Assembly: GCA_019279435.1 (NCBI GenBank)
Contig: JAAALK010000081.1
Coordinates: 23,553,903 to 23,617,902 of the forward strand
Reading direction: 5' to 3'
DNA length: 64,000 nucleotides
From: Zizania palustris
Taxonomy: Eukaryota > Streptophyta > Magnoliopsida > Poales > Poaceae
Shown: positions 53,974 through 64,000 of the stretch, piece by piece
How the letters are laid out: each line of letters starts with the position of its first letter
Numbering within the stretch: the stretch's first letter is position 1
Program-made: the position numbers and the translations under genes
Notes under the pieces: model-generated
Databases searched by the model: none
Told to the model about the DNA's origin: nothing
What the model saw: only the letters and a program-made list of their open reading frames with translations

Positions 53974-56900
53974 TCAGAACATGTCGATGTCACTCTTCTT
54001 CTCCACCACATCATCTGAAAACAGCGGCACATCTAGCTTTGGAGGAGCCTGCCATGGAGATTGCTTCTCATTAGCTATCTAGATAACCTACGACTGCATT
54101 GCTGAGCGATCTCATCAGATAATCTATGGACATTTTTTCTTACCATGGAGCGGACAAGAGGCCATTTGATGCCCCGGAAGAAGGGATGCCCTTTTATCTC
54201 GTTGGCTCCCTCGTACGACCCCAGCCTGTTGGCAGGGTCCCTGTGCAGCAGCCTGTACATCAGCTGCCTCGCCGGGAGGCTCACCTGCTCATCACACACG
54301 CACTCCTCACTCACCCGCCACTAACTTAGTCAAACACAGTTGCTGCTTAATTACTTTACTTACCGATATACTCGCAGGAAATCTGATATCCTTGTGCAGG
54401 GTATTAGCAAACGTCCTCTGTCTCGTTTTGCCTCTGAAGGGTGTATACCCATACAGCATTTCATACAGAAGAATTCCTGAATCAAGAAACAGCTTCATTA
54501 CCACAAGTCCACAACCTCTTAACAATGTGTCATATGATGGCTTTCCAAAGCTGCTCCGGCCTATCATTTTTCAATTCTCTATTCATATTTCATCATGACT
54601 GAATAAACACTGTATTGTATTGTTAGTACAAGAATTACCTAGGGCCCACCAATCAACAGCGCTCGTGTGCCCAGCTCCAGTAATAATCTCCTGCAAAATG
54701 ACCAAGGATGTAATTCAACAACTCAATCCCAAAGATAAATATGTATTCGGAATGAATAAAAGCTTGCCAAACTGCACAGAATAGCAGGAAAATTAGGAGA
54801 CCATATACATACAGGAGCAATGTATTCCTCTGTGCCAACAAATGAATTGGATGCTCGCATAGGTTCAGCAAAAAATATGGGATAACTCCTGCTTTTCCGC
54901 CTCTTTTTCTCATCAGTTTCTTCGGGAAGAAAGACCTAGCAAACAACAGGAAAATACTTATTGTAGCTTGGGAAGACAATGAAGTTATTGATCTACATGT
55001 CAAAATGTACAACATAGTGGACATGATATTTTACTAATATAACAATATATCTATCACTTGAAGATTGCTATTGCCAACAAAATGCTTACCACAATTTTTT
55101 TTGTCCAAAACCAATTTTAGAACTTTTGTCCAAACTTAAGTGGCAGTACAATGAACAAAGCATGTTGCAGTCAAAGGTGGTTGCTTTTTTCTTATCAGTG
55201 CATGCAAAATGGTGATGTTTGATGACAGTCAAAGGTGGCTGCTTTTTTCTCATCAGTGCATGAAAAATGGTGATGTTTGGTGATTTGTTTGGAAGAGAAA
55301 GAGGTTAATGAAATAAGATTACTCTTGTCAGAAGAGATATATCAAACTATTACCTGCGGTCTGCAAGATGTCAGACAAGATAAATCAAAGTCTGTGAGGG
55401 AGATGTGCCCATCTCTATGAAGTAATATATTCTCTGGTTTCAAGTCTCGGTAGATTATACCTGAAGATGAAAAAGGAAACTAGGCACATTTAAAAGTAAG
55501 GTCACTAAGGTGACTGTTTTCCAACAAAATATGATAGATTATCAAAAAGATATAGGCATCCCTTAACCAGATAGCAAATGCATGAATCTCTTATATGGTT
55601 AAACCTTCACTGAAGTGCTACCATGGTTACTTCAATCTTTATGAATGGTATGGGTTCAATGTGATAAATACTTTTTGTAGCCTGTAGGATGTGTAATATG
55701 AATATCTATAAGTATGAACATTGAGTGAGGTTGACAGGCATCCCGAAGTATATCTAATTTCTATATATCATCTTCAGGAGAGAGTTTTTCATGCACTGAT
55801 GCACAGAAGTTAGCAACATGATGCATGTGTACCTTGGCAATGCAGGTATTCTAGTGCAACAACCACTTCAGCAGCATAGAACCTGTGCAGACAATGAAAT
55901 AGTATTATAATTTATATAACGTTTATTGTACAGCAGCTGGATTGAACAAAACCACAGCAGATTGAAGTAGCATGTCTGTGAGACTGACTATGATCAACTG
56001 GGCACATGTGTGTTCAATCAAAGTCACACATGTCATTACACCGGATCTAAGCAAAACTGCAAAAGTAGTTTAAATTATGACCTGACTGCATCTTCATGTA
56101 GAACCTTAGAAGGTTGCCTGTCTAGAAGCACAAAGAGCTCACCACCTGGGCAGTAGTCAGTAATGAGGCATATATGTGTCTTTGTCTGCCATATTTTGGA
56201 AAAAGAAAAGAAACAAAAGGTCATCAATTCTCCTGAAAAAGCCTGAATTCCAATTAATCTTCTGATCCATATGTGGTTTCATTCCCAGTAGAAAAAAATA
56301 AAAAAGAATAAAAATATGGGACAAGGAACTAATCCACTTGGTTCCAGACTTCACAACCCCAAACCATCTTTCTTTTGGTGTGTGAATATTCAGAAGGTCT
56401 ACATGGAAAGATATGATGGTGTTGTAGCCAAATGAAAATACACCCCCACTCCCAAATAAGACATGTATATAGCATATAATATATGGTTCTAAACTCCACC
56501 CTTTTTAGGATGAAAACCATATCAGTAAATAAATTATTAGAAATTTTAGAAAGTACCACATAAAATTGATGTACTGCCAAAAGATTTATGTGGCTATTGT
56601 TGGGGTGTTAAAATGACTTGCGAACAAGGACAGCAGAGTAAAACATACATGATTACACATGAATAAGGATATCTTAGCTAGTTTATATTGATCGAGCAAA
56701 CCTCAAATGATGCATATAATGTCGGAAGGAATGGGTGGTCCAACAGATCAAGGATTTGGCGTTCAGCGGTGGCTCTGTGGACCTAAAGGCATTAGAACAT
56801 TGTCAGAGACAGAAAGCAATAGACAATCAGACATAGGTGGAAGTCAACTACATTGCCTTGTGTTCATAAAAGTTTCTAAAGGTGAAACAAGCATAAAACC

Positions 56901-59900
56901 TTATTTCGGTTAAGCATGGTGTTTTTATCCATAGCTTTCATGGCAAAGTATTCGCCTGAATTCAGCAACTCCACCAAGTGCACACTACAATTCCAATATT
57001 AGTGCACATGGTTTACTGTTAAAACTGCTAGTGCAAATGAAAGTATAAAATTGTAGAAGATTTAATGCACTACTTTCAATTCAAACCAAACCATAGAAGG
57101 ATTTACCTTCCAGTGTCACCCGATCCTAAAGGTTTCACTGGCCTGAAATGTTTTAAATCAATGGTCTCACCACTCTCAAGAACCTACAAAAGAAGTGGCA
57201 TAATTATAATGGAATATTTTCAGAAAATGTCATCTAATCTCCAAAAACCTCCTGGATGTGATGATATATAATATTGTAGACAAATATCCAGTGTTCTGTA
57301 AAGGCTATTGTATTTTACAGAAGAATAGTTCATCACACTCCCAAGTTTCCCTGGATAATGACATTTGTATGCAGTAATCTCAAAACTGATGTGTGCATAG
57401 CAGTTTGGTAGATTATAAGCATATCATACTTTTTGGATGGCTCTCCATGATGCTGTATCCTTCATATGTGGCTTTGGCAGGACTACTTTTGAGTGGTTAG
57501 CCCATAGATCCTCTGGTCTCTGAACATGATCATAGATTATCGTCAAAACTGCATGCATATAATCATGCGATGAACCAAAGGAATGATGCTATAATCTTAC
57601 CAAATTAGCATCTGGAAGTTCCTTCGCAGCCTCATCAATATTATCTGCAGTTTTCTTAATCTGCCACAAAAACATTTCAGGTTAACTTTTGAACAAACTG
57701 CAGTTTTATGCTTTCAGACAATTGAATGTTCATAGCAGAGTTCAGTAAACAATGAAAAGTTTAGTTTATCCAGACCAATAGAGCAATCCCTATGGTGCTC
57801 CTGGGATTACCTTCTCCAAATTCAGTGAAATTGATCACAAATTTTCTTGGTAGAATTGAAACAAAATCAATCTAATGTGACACATTTTCTAATCAAAAGT
57901 CGATCCATGCATGGAGAAATAAAAGAGGAAAATTATGCTAAAAATTGAAATCAGAAGATCAAAAAAGAGAAAGCTAATAATAATTGACAGAAGAGAAGAC
58001 AATGTTAGTCACAGGTTTTATAATATATATGTGCATTACAAGTTCACTAGCCCTGCTGTTGAATTCCAGGTGTAGATCATGTTTTTTTCATACTAGCTAG
58101 TTCTCATAAAACATCAGAAGTATTAAATTGCAATGCATGACATTGATAAATCGGTTAATGAAAACCCATCATACTTAAATTTCGTTGCTTTTGTTAACAT
58201 TCAAAAAAGTGCTACTAAAAATATACAAACCAGCATGACTCCCTCTTTTGCAGCATCATCCTGAACACGCTCGGTTCCATCCAACTGAACCCCAATGAAG
58301 TACTGAACATCACCCTGATCCAAAAACAAATTGGATGCATCTCAAATGTCGTGCAAAAGAATTGCAGACCAATATATCAAATAACTTCAAAATTTCCCCA
58401 CACCCATTTCTAGAGTACCTGTTGATCACGCATCGGTTGCAAGTGAAAGAGATTCCAAAACTTTTTACCTGTCCAAGTGATGAGCACCAACAGGTAAATT
58501 TAACTAATTTTCATTATTTATGCAAGCAAGTGCTGAGTAGCATACCACTCTTTGTATAATTTATCAGCTGAACAGTGACATCTGTCTGGTTATCTATAGC
58601 ATCTCTTATCTTCCTAACTGTCGCACGGTCAGTTTCAGGACCTTGGAGAAACCTGCATGAAGAAGAGAGGAAATCATCAGGAAATACAGTAGTCTTGGAC
58701 ATCAAAATGCCAACATACATCAAAATTTACAATCTGAAATTTCCTACAATATTGTGCATTAAAAGGGGCAATATAGGATCATCATTGACCTGCAGTTTCT
58801 TCCCAATATTTCTTCACGGCTGTATTCTGTCAATTGCAGAAAGCTATCGGATGCAAATATCTGAAATAACAACCAAAATTTACAAACAAATTCATCATTC
58901 ACGAAAAATATTAATATGCACATCAATAAAAAGAATAATGGCATCAGAGGTACAAGAGGTTCCAGATGAATCTTACAATGGGATTATCAGGCAATCTAGG
59001 ATCAGTGATGACAAAATTCTTCTCAATACGTTCAAGTGTAGTAGCCAAGTCTATACCCCTCCTAATTTCTTTCCTCCTCAACTCATCATCAAAGCTCTCA
59101 GGTCTTTCATCATCACTATCGAGTAGCGGATCTTTGTCTCTTGGTTTCAGCATGTTCTTCTCTACACTTACATGGCCCATACCAAGAAAACTACATGCAC
59201 AAATTGAGTAAGACAAGATAAAATCCAAGCAACATGAATTGTGCAAGGAAATTAAGAAGACGGTATGATTCCATCAGTTTGACTTGTAAGCATACCCCAT
59301 AAATGAACGCAGACCAGATTTTCTAGTTTTACTCCCTTGTTCAGGTACTTCTTTGATCTTCTGAAGTGAGCTTATACCGCTACGTGAGTTCCGGCGAGAT
59401 CCACTTTCAGAGCTTCTCTTGCCAGGCACTTCGCCTACTGACTCATGTGATTTCCTTTTTAAGGTGTTATTGATTGATTCTGACAATGAATGTGGATTCT
59501 TGAGAGCCAACACAAGCTCGGACACTGAGCTACGGGCTTGATCCTTCTGTCTGGCTGTAAACATTGTTTTTTTTCTTTTTAGTTCAAAACCAAAATTTCT
59601 AAAAATTCCAAGACTCTGTGGTTAAAACCCTTTTGAAGCACAAGATAAACACTTAGCAGTACCATCATATTTGATCAGTGATTCTGGTAGTCCATTTGGA
59701 CGAACGACCGTATCCTTGTTCCCTTCAGTGTATTTGCTGACTTCCACTTGCATCCTGAAATGGCAGTGCAAAACAAGCAAGTGCAATGAACTTTGTGGTA
59801 TTTGGACACATGTCACTCAACTTCGTTCGTGGCACAACAACAATATTCCCATCTCTGGATTTATGTCATGTTATGATGAGAAAGCTGACCCGATGAACTT

Positions 59901-60763
59901 GAGAACCCTGCCATCCTCATCCTTGATAGGGGCAATTGTTAAGAGGTTCCAGAATGGTGAACCATCCTTCTTGTAGTTGAGGACGCGGCCGCAGTAGTTT
60001 GAGCCATCGGCGAGGGCATGTCTGATCTTTTCAATCTCTTGAGGGTCGGTGCCAGAGCCTTGAAGGAAGCGGCTGCAGATGATGATGCACGGTGAAATTG
60101 AATCAGTAGGCGGCGAATTTGTTGTAGAATTGGATTCATGGATTGGTGAGAGAGCGATTGAGCGAACCAGTTCCTCCCGACGACCTCCTTGGCGGTGTAG
60201 CCGGTCATGTTGAAGAAGCCGGCGCTGGCGTACATGATGGGGTGCTCGGGGCGGCTGGCGTCCGACACGACGAACGTCTGCTGGAACGCCGACAGCGCTG
60301 CCCGAAGATCCTCCGACACTCGCGGGATCGCCGCCGCGCCGCCGCTCTGGCCCTGCTGCTGCCTCTCCTCGGAGCTGCTGCGGGCCGAGCCACCGGAGGG
60401 GCGCGCTGAGACGCCCTGGGGACGGCCGGTGTGCTCGTCGGTCTCGAGCACGAGCCCCCACTCCGCCGCCCGCTGCGCCGCCCTGCCGACATCCTCCCTT
60501 TCACTGTGGGGGGCGTCGGGAATAGCAAGGAACGGGGCGGCGGACTTGGCAGCGGGCCGGAAAGGGGCGGCGGCGGCGGCGGAGGGGCTGAATACCTCGA
60601 GGGAACCACGGGAGTCGCGCGGCAGCTGGTGGCGGCACGGCCTCTGCCTCTCCGTCTGCTGCTCCTCCTCGCCGACGCCACCAACAACGCCATGGCCGCC
60701 ACCTCCTGCTCCTGCAACATCATTTATTCCTTCTTCCTTCAAACATCTACTCTTTGAATGCAT
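53974..60763 (-). CDS. PHOT1: Phototropin 1 blue-light receptor kinase, 22 exons, ~937 aa
   Basis: A plasma-membrane blue-light receptor controlling phototropism, chloroplast movement and stomatal opening; FMN in each LOV domain forms a cysteinyl adduct. LOV1 is about 150-262 with Cys199 in GRNCRFLQG, its codon split by intron 1. LOV2 is about 420-535 with Cys471. The AGC-VIII kinase starts near 613: G-loop GSGDTG (621-626), Lys644, RDLKPEN with Asp740, and DFD (758-760), the DFG variant usual in plant AGC-VIII kinases. Insertion and EEYIAP follow; the C-terminus is VEKKSDIDMF. Exons: 60168-60763, 59890-60072, 59663-59754, 59296-59554, 58977-59190, 58790-58860, 58546-58652, 58419-58468, 58231-58314, 57601-57660, 57430-57519, 57107-57183, 56900-56984, 56702-56782, 56082-56185, 55833-55882, 55354-55460, 54813-54935, 54639-54690, 54364-54476, 54144-54284 and 53974-54048. 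All are in frame. The start is the weak point: another in-frame ATG is at 60796, and GTTGCAG near 60717 could be an acceptor for an upstream first exon. Confidence 0.93.
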
Positions 60764-61084
60764 CCCTCGTGTAGTATATTTAATATTTCTTCTCAAATTT
60801 CAGCATCAAATTCAATCACATTAGCAAATCGTAATATCTACAAAATGCCAAAAAACGCTGAAAGAAAAAACACTATTTTATCATAGGAAAATTGTGGTAA
60901 GACAAGCACATATAATGTAGTTGTGTGTTGAACTCGCGCAAGGTTCAACACGATATATTATTTCATTTCATTTGAGAATTTCATATTTATTCGGAATTCT
61001 GATTCGGAATGACTTGTAACTTGAAATGGAGATATAGGGAGTATGTATGAACACGATATATTATTTATATTATTTAATTATTTT

Positions 61085-61195
61085 ATGTCAATTGATTAAT
61101 TGATCGATCAAATAATTTAATTAATATCTGATTAACCGATTAATCATTAATTTCTAATTAACGGATCAACTACTGATAATCAATTTTTCTAACAA
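61085..61195. mobile_element. Degenerate terminus of the CCGATTAATC hAT family
   Basis: It contains GATTAACCGATTAATC, several GATTAATT variants and ends AATCAATTTTTCTAACAAC, close to the right subterminal region of the 46676-50782 hAT element (which ends ATTTTTCTAACATTG). No left end was found. Confidence 0.4.
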
Positions 61196-61803
61196 CAACT
61201 AAAACAGATGTCTATGATCTTGTATATGTACCACAGTCATATAGTTCCACAACCCCCAATTGATCCTCTTTGTTCCTATCCTTTGGGCATCTCTATCCGT
61301 TTCCTGTCTCACCCCCATATATCATATATTTTAGCAAAAAAAAACCATCAAAATCTTTCTCCATTCACCTTACTATTCTATTCTCTACCGTATCCTCGTA
61401 TTCCCGCATTATATTTAATAAAAAATATAGAAAATACATACTAATTAATTAATTGGGTTTTGACATCTGAAATTATATCTGAAATTATGTAAAAATGATT
61501 TTTTAAAGGAGGAGTTAGGAGTATAATGATAATAGACAACTTTATTGAAACCGTGAATCTTGATCTTGCCATGATTTTTAGCGCATCGTCCGCTAAATTA
61601 AAAGCTAATAAATTACCAAGGCATGCAGTGTATGTATGCATGGATGTAAGAAAAGCTAAATTAATTTGCTCCTTGATAGTATCGATCCATGCCACCAAAA
61701 CAGCAGACAATTAAGCAGGGGTAACCTCTAATAATAATTCTTCCCGATCCATGCAACACCTACTGTAGCTACGTGCGTGATTGCGTGAATATAAACACGT
61801 GAG

Positions 61804-62500
61804 GGTTGTTTGGATCCGGGGCTAAAGCAAAAGGGCTAAAATTTAGTCACCTTAGAGGCTAAAAATCCAAACAGCAATGCTAAAAAGGGTTAAAAATTTT
61901 TAGTACATTAGCCCCCAAGGAGGAACTAAAAGCATCTCCAAGAGAACTCCTAAATTTTATTCCCTAAATCATCCTAAACTCTATCTCTTCCTAAAAATTA
62001 ATCAATCTACAATAGTTTCCCTGTAATCTCGATCCCTATTTTTTAAATCCTACAAATATGGTCTATAATATGTAATAATTTTGTATAAAATTTTGATATA
62101 TTCAAATATGTGTATCGTAGCTATAACAACACATAATGGAAAAAAATAATATGCATGTAAGAGAAAAAATATGTACAAATAAAAATAGGGATTTACTAAA
62201 CTAATTCTATATTTGAGAGAGATGAATGACGATTTAGGGAATGAATTAGGAAAGGGACTCATTTAGGGAAACTTTTGGGGCTTCATTTTTCACTAAAATA
62301 CCTAAATTTAAATTTAAGTAACCACATGTGTATTCTCTCGGAGATGCTCTAAGAGGGGCTAAAATGTCATCTTTCCGCCCATTATAAATGTTTTAGCTAT
62401 TTTTTTAGTCCTTAGATCTAAACATGAGTTGACTAAAATTTTAGTGTCTATTTTAATCAATTTGCTTTAGCCCCTTAAATTAAAAGATACCCTAATCCTA
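61804..62500. mobile_element. MITE (GGGGCTAAAGCAA ends) split by a second MITE
   Basis: The left end GGGGCTAAAGCAAAAGG is roughly inverted at 62440-62490 (CAATTTGCTTTAGCCCC). Without the inner insertion the outer element would be about 275 bases. Borders are approximate. Confidence 0.55.
61930..62349. mobile_element. Tourist-like MITE nested in the outer MITE
   Basis: Inverted ends AGCATCTCCAAGAGAA and, complemented, AGCATCTCCGAGAGAA, flanked by TAA (61927-61929 and 62350-62352). It is from the same terminus family as 52345-52611 but longer (420 bp). Confidence 0.7.
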
Positions 62501-62961
62501 TCGTACGTAATCCTACGGGTATACTATGTACGTACGCACACCGGCCGTGCTCGATATGATCTGGACATGTAGCTTTTTCTTAATTAATCACCTTATATAT
62601 ATATGTGTATATGTATATATACATGTATATATATATGTGTATAATTAAAAGTATTATATATATGGATCATAGGCTATATACGCGCGTAGTTCCATGAAAG
62701 TTACGTAGCAAATTAAAGAAAGAAGACAAATTAAAGCAGCTGGGCATACAATTGGAATTGGATTCTAGCTGTATATATACATACGTGGAGGATCTATCAT
62801 TCATGGACCACCGTATATATGCATATATACGCAGGAACGGGATAAGATTCAGATGCTCATGACTAATCTCCTGCAGCCTCTAGCTAGCTGCAACTGCACT
62901 GGTCAGTTTTTGTAATTAAAAAAATTATTGCATATTATATATATATATACACACACGGAAG

Positions 62962-63115
62962 TGCTATTCTACACAACGTGTGTAGAATAGCTATTCTATA
63001 CCGACCACTTTCAGTAGTAGATTTTTTCAGTATAATGGCGATTGAGTAGTATTTTTTTCTCAATAATAGATTTTTCAATAGAATAGTTATTCTATATATG
63101 TGATGTAGAATAGCA
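62962..63115. mobile_element. Small MITE, TGCTATTCTACA ends
   Basis: A 154-bp element bounded by TGCTATTCTACA and its exact complement TGTAGAATAGCA. A second inverted pair (TAGAATAGCTATTCTA) lies just inside. It sits between TA microsatellites, so the target duplication is not readable. Confidence 0.6.
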
Positions 63116-63195
63116 TATATATATATATATGTATATATATATATGTATATATATATGTATATATATATGTATGTATATATATATGTGCGCGCGCG
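63111..63195. repeat. (TA)n/(TATG)n microsatellite
   Basis: A run of TATATA blocks regularly broken by TG, ending in GTGCGCGCGCGCC. Likely highly variable in length. Similar tracts are at 32247-32290, 34998-35022 and 62596-62645. Confidence 0.8.
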
Positions 63196-64000
63196 CCCTC
63201 AGCTCGACAGTAATTAAGCGCTACAAGCAAGTAAAAGTTGATAGCTACCACTACTCCTGTTAATAGCAAGCAAGTTGAAGCTAGCAGCCGGACGACGAAG
63301 GTAATGTAGCTAGCTGCTAGTAGGCAATTGGTTGTGATGTGATGCTGATCCATAAGCAAATATGAGCAACCAATTGAATTAAGCTGTTCGAAGCTCTAGG
63401 ATATGATCGTACGCACTTGCTCCGGTTCTATATTTTTTAATTAGTTAGTTCTTTAGACTAGAGTATTTATATTATTATACGCTAATTATGATGTCACTTT
63501 GGATTTATATATAGTTATATATATAAAAACTTATTAATTACAAGTATATATAACAACCATATTTATTTAATATTGCAAAACATAAAATTCATATACTAAT
63601 CAATTGCTTTTTGATTATACAAGTAAAAAATATTATGGAATCGAAGCAAGATACATTCCTTTATGCTCGCTATTTGTTGGATAAGGCCGCGCGCCGGCCG
63701 GCTGCAGGATATATTCCTTGGCTCGCTATGCGCCGATGAGTTTAGCTCATCAACTAGCTAATTAACCCGAAAAGCACTCTCGATTTATCGATTAATTATT
63801 TCTGAATTCACGCTGACCACTAGTAGGAGTACTATACATACTTATACATATCTCCATCCATATCTATCTTAATTAACCAGCTGAGCAGCTAGCTAGCTCC
63901 AAGTTCTGTGCTCAATTAATGAATAACTAATTAAGAGAGCAGCAATCTCTGCTGAGTTCTTTAATTCCTAAACTACAGCAAGCTTATAACATTTAAGGAA

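Larger units (their letters stand above)
60764..64000. other. Intergenic, upstream of PHOT1
   Basis: No gene supported. It should contain the PHOT1 promoter and 5' UTR near its left end, then MITEs and AT-rich microsatellites. All ORFs here are short, and several encode only low-complexity tyrosine/isoleucine runs from TA repeats. Confidence 0.45.

Noticed and set aside
60207..60824. 205-aa plus-strand ORF opposite PHOT1 exon 1
   Set aside because: Antisense shadow of the GC-rich first coding exon; the minus strand holds the clear LOV1 sequence.
63087..63359. 90-aa ORF with IYIHTYIYTYI repeats
   Set aside because: Translation of a TA/TG microsatellite.

Overview
This is nuclear plant DNA. 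The genes have many short exons with GT-AG introns, and the gaps are filled with nested plant transposons (Ty3/Gypsy, Ty1/Copia, hAT, Mutator, CACTA and many MITEs). The gene set (a phototropin, TONNEAU1, a malectin-like LRR receptor kinase and a DWARF53-type repressor) and the repeat style point to a grass, most likely Oryza or a close relative. From general knowledge, rice PHOT1 and D53 genes lie near the short-arm ends of the duplicated chromosomes 11 and 12, so this window probably comes from that block. That placement is inference, and I cannot say which of the two copies it is.

Layout. 1-4.8 kb: a decayed Tat/Athila-type Gypsy element (integrase relic plus an antisense plant-mobile-domain ORF), cut by an nDart-like hAT element and a probable solo LTR. 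4.8-17.1 kb: a complete, very young Tekay/Del-type Gypsy element on the minus strand, with 3.3-kb LTRs, a 5-bp target duplication, an intact 1492-aa polyprotein and an extra 265-aa ORF upstream of gag. 19.9-22.1 kb: a three-exon gene of unknown function (-). 23.4-29.0 kb: a D53/SMXL-type strigolactone-signalling repressor (-) with a single-base frameshift in exon 3. 29-35.7 kb: intergenic MITE, CACTA and hAT debris. 35.75-43.1 kb: a complete 15-exon malectin-LRR receptor kinase (+, 930 aa) with transposons in at least three introns. 43.7-46.1 kb: TON1 (-, 8 exons, 274 aa), convergent with the kinase. 46.3-51.3 kb: a three-level nest, a solo LTR inside a hAT transposon inside a Pack-MULE-like element, directly upstream of TON1. 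51.3-54 kb: MITEs and a second inverted-repeat element. 54.0-60.8 kb: phototropin 1 (-, 22 exons, about 937 aa). 60.8-64 kb: intergenic MITEs and TA-rich microsatellites.

The host genes do not form a pathway. They are independent developmental and signalling genes: blue-light reception (PHOT1), division-plane and cortical microtubule control (TON1), a surface receptor kinase, and strigolactone-responsive repression (D53-like). Exon coordinates were derived by matching splice sites to an uninterrupted reading frame. For TON1, the receptor kinase, phototropin (after its uncertain start) and the unknown gene the exon lengths sum to an exact multiple of three. For the D53-like gene they are exactly one base short, which is the main evidence for the frameshift.
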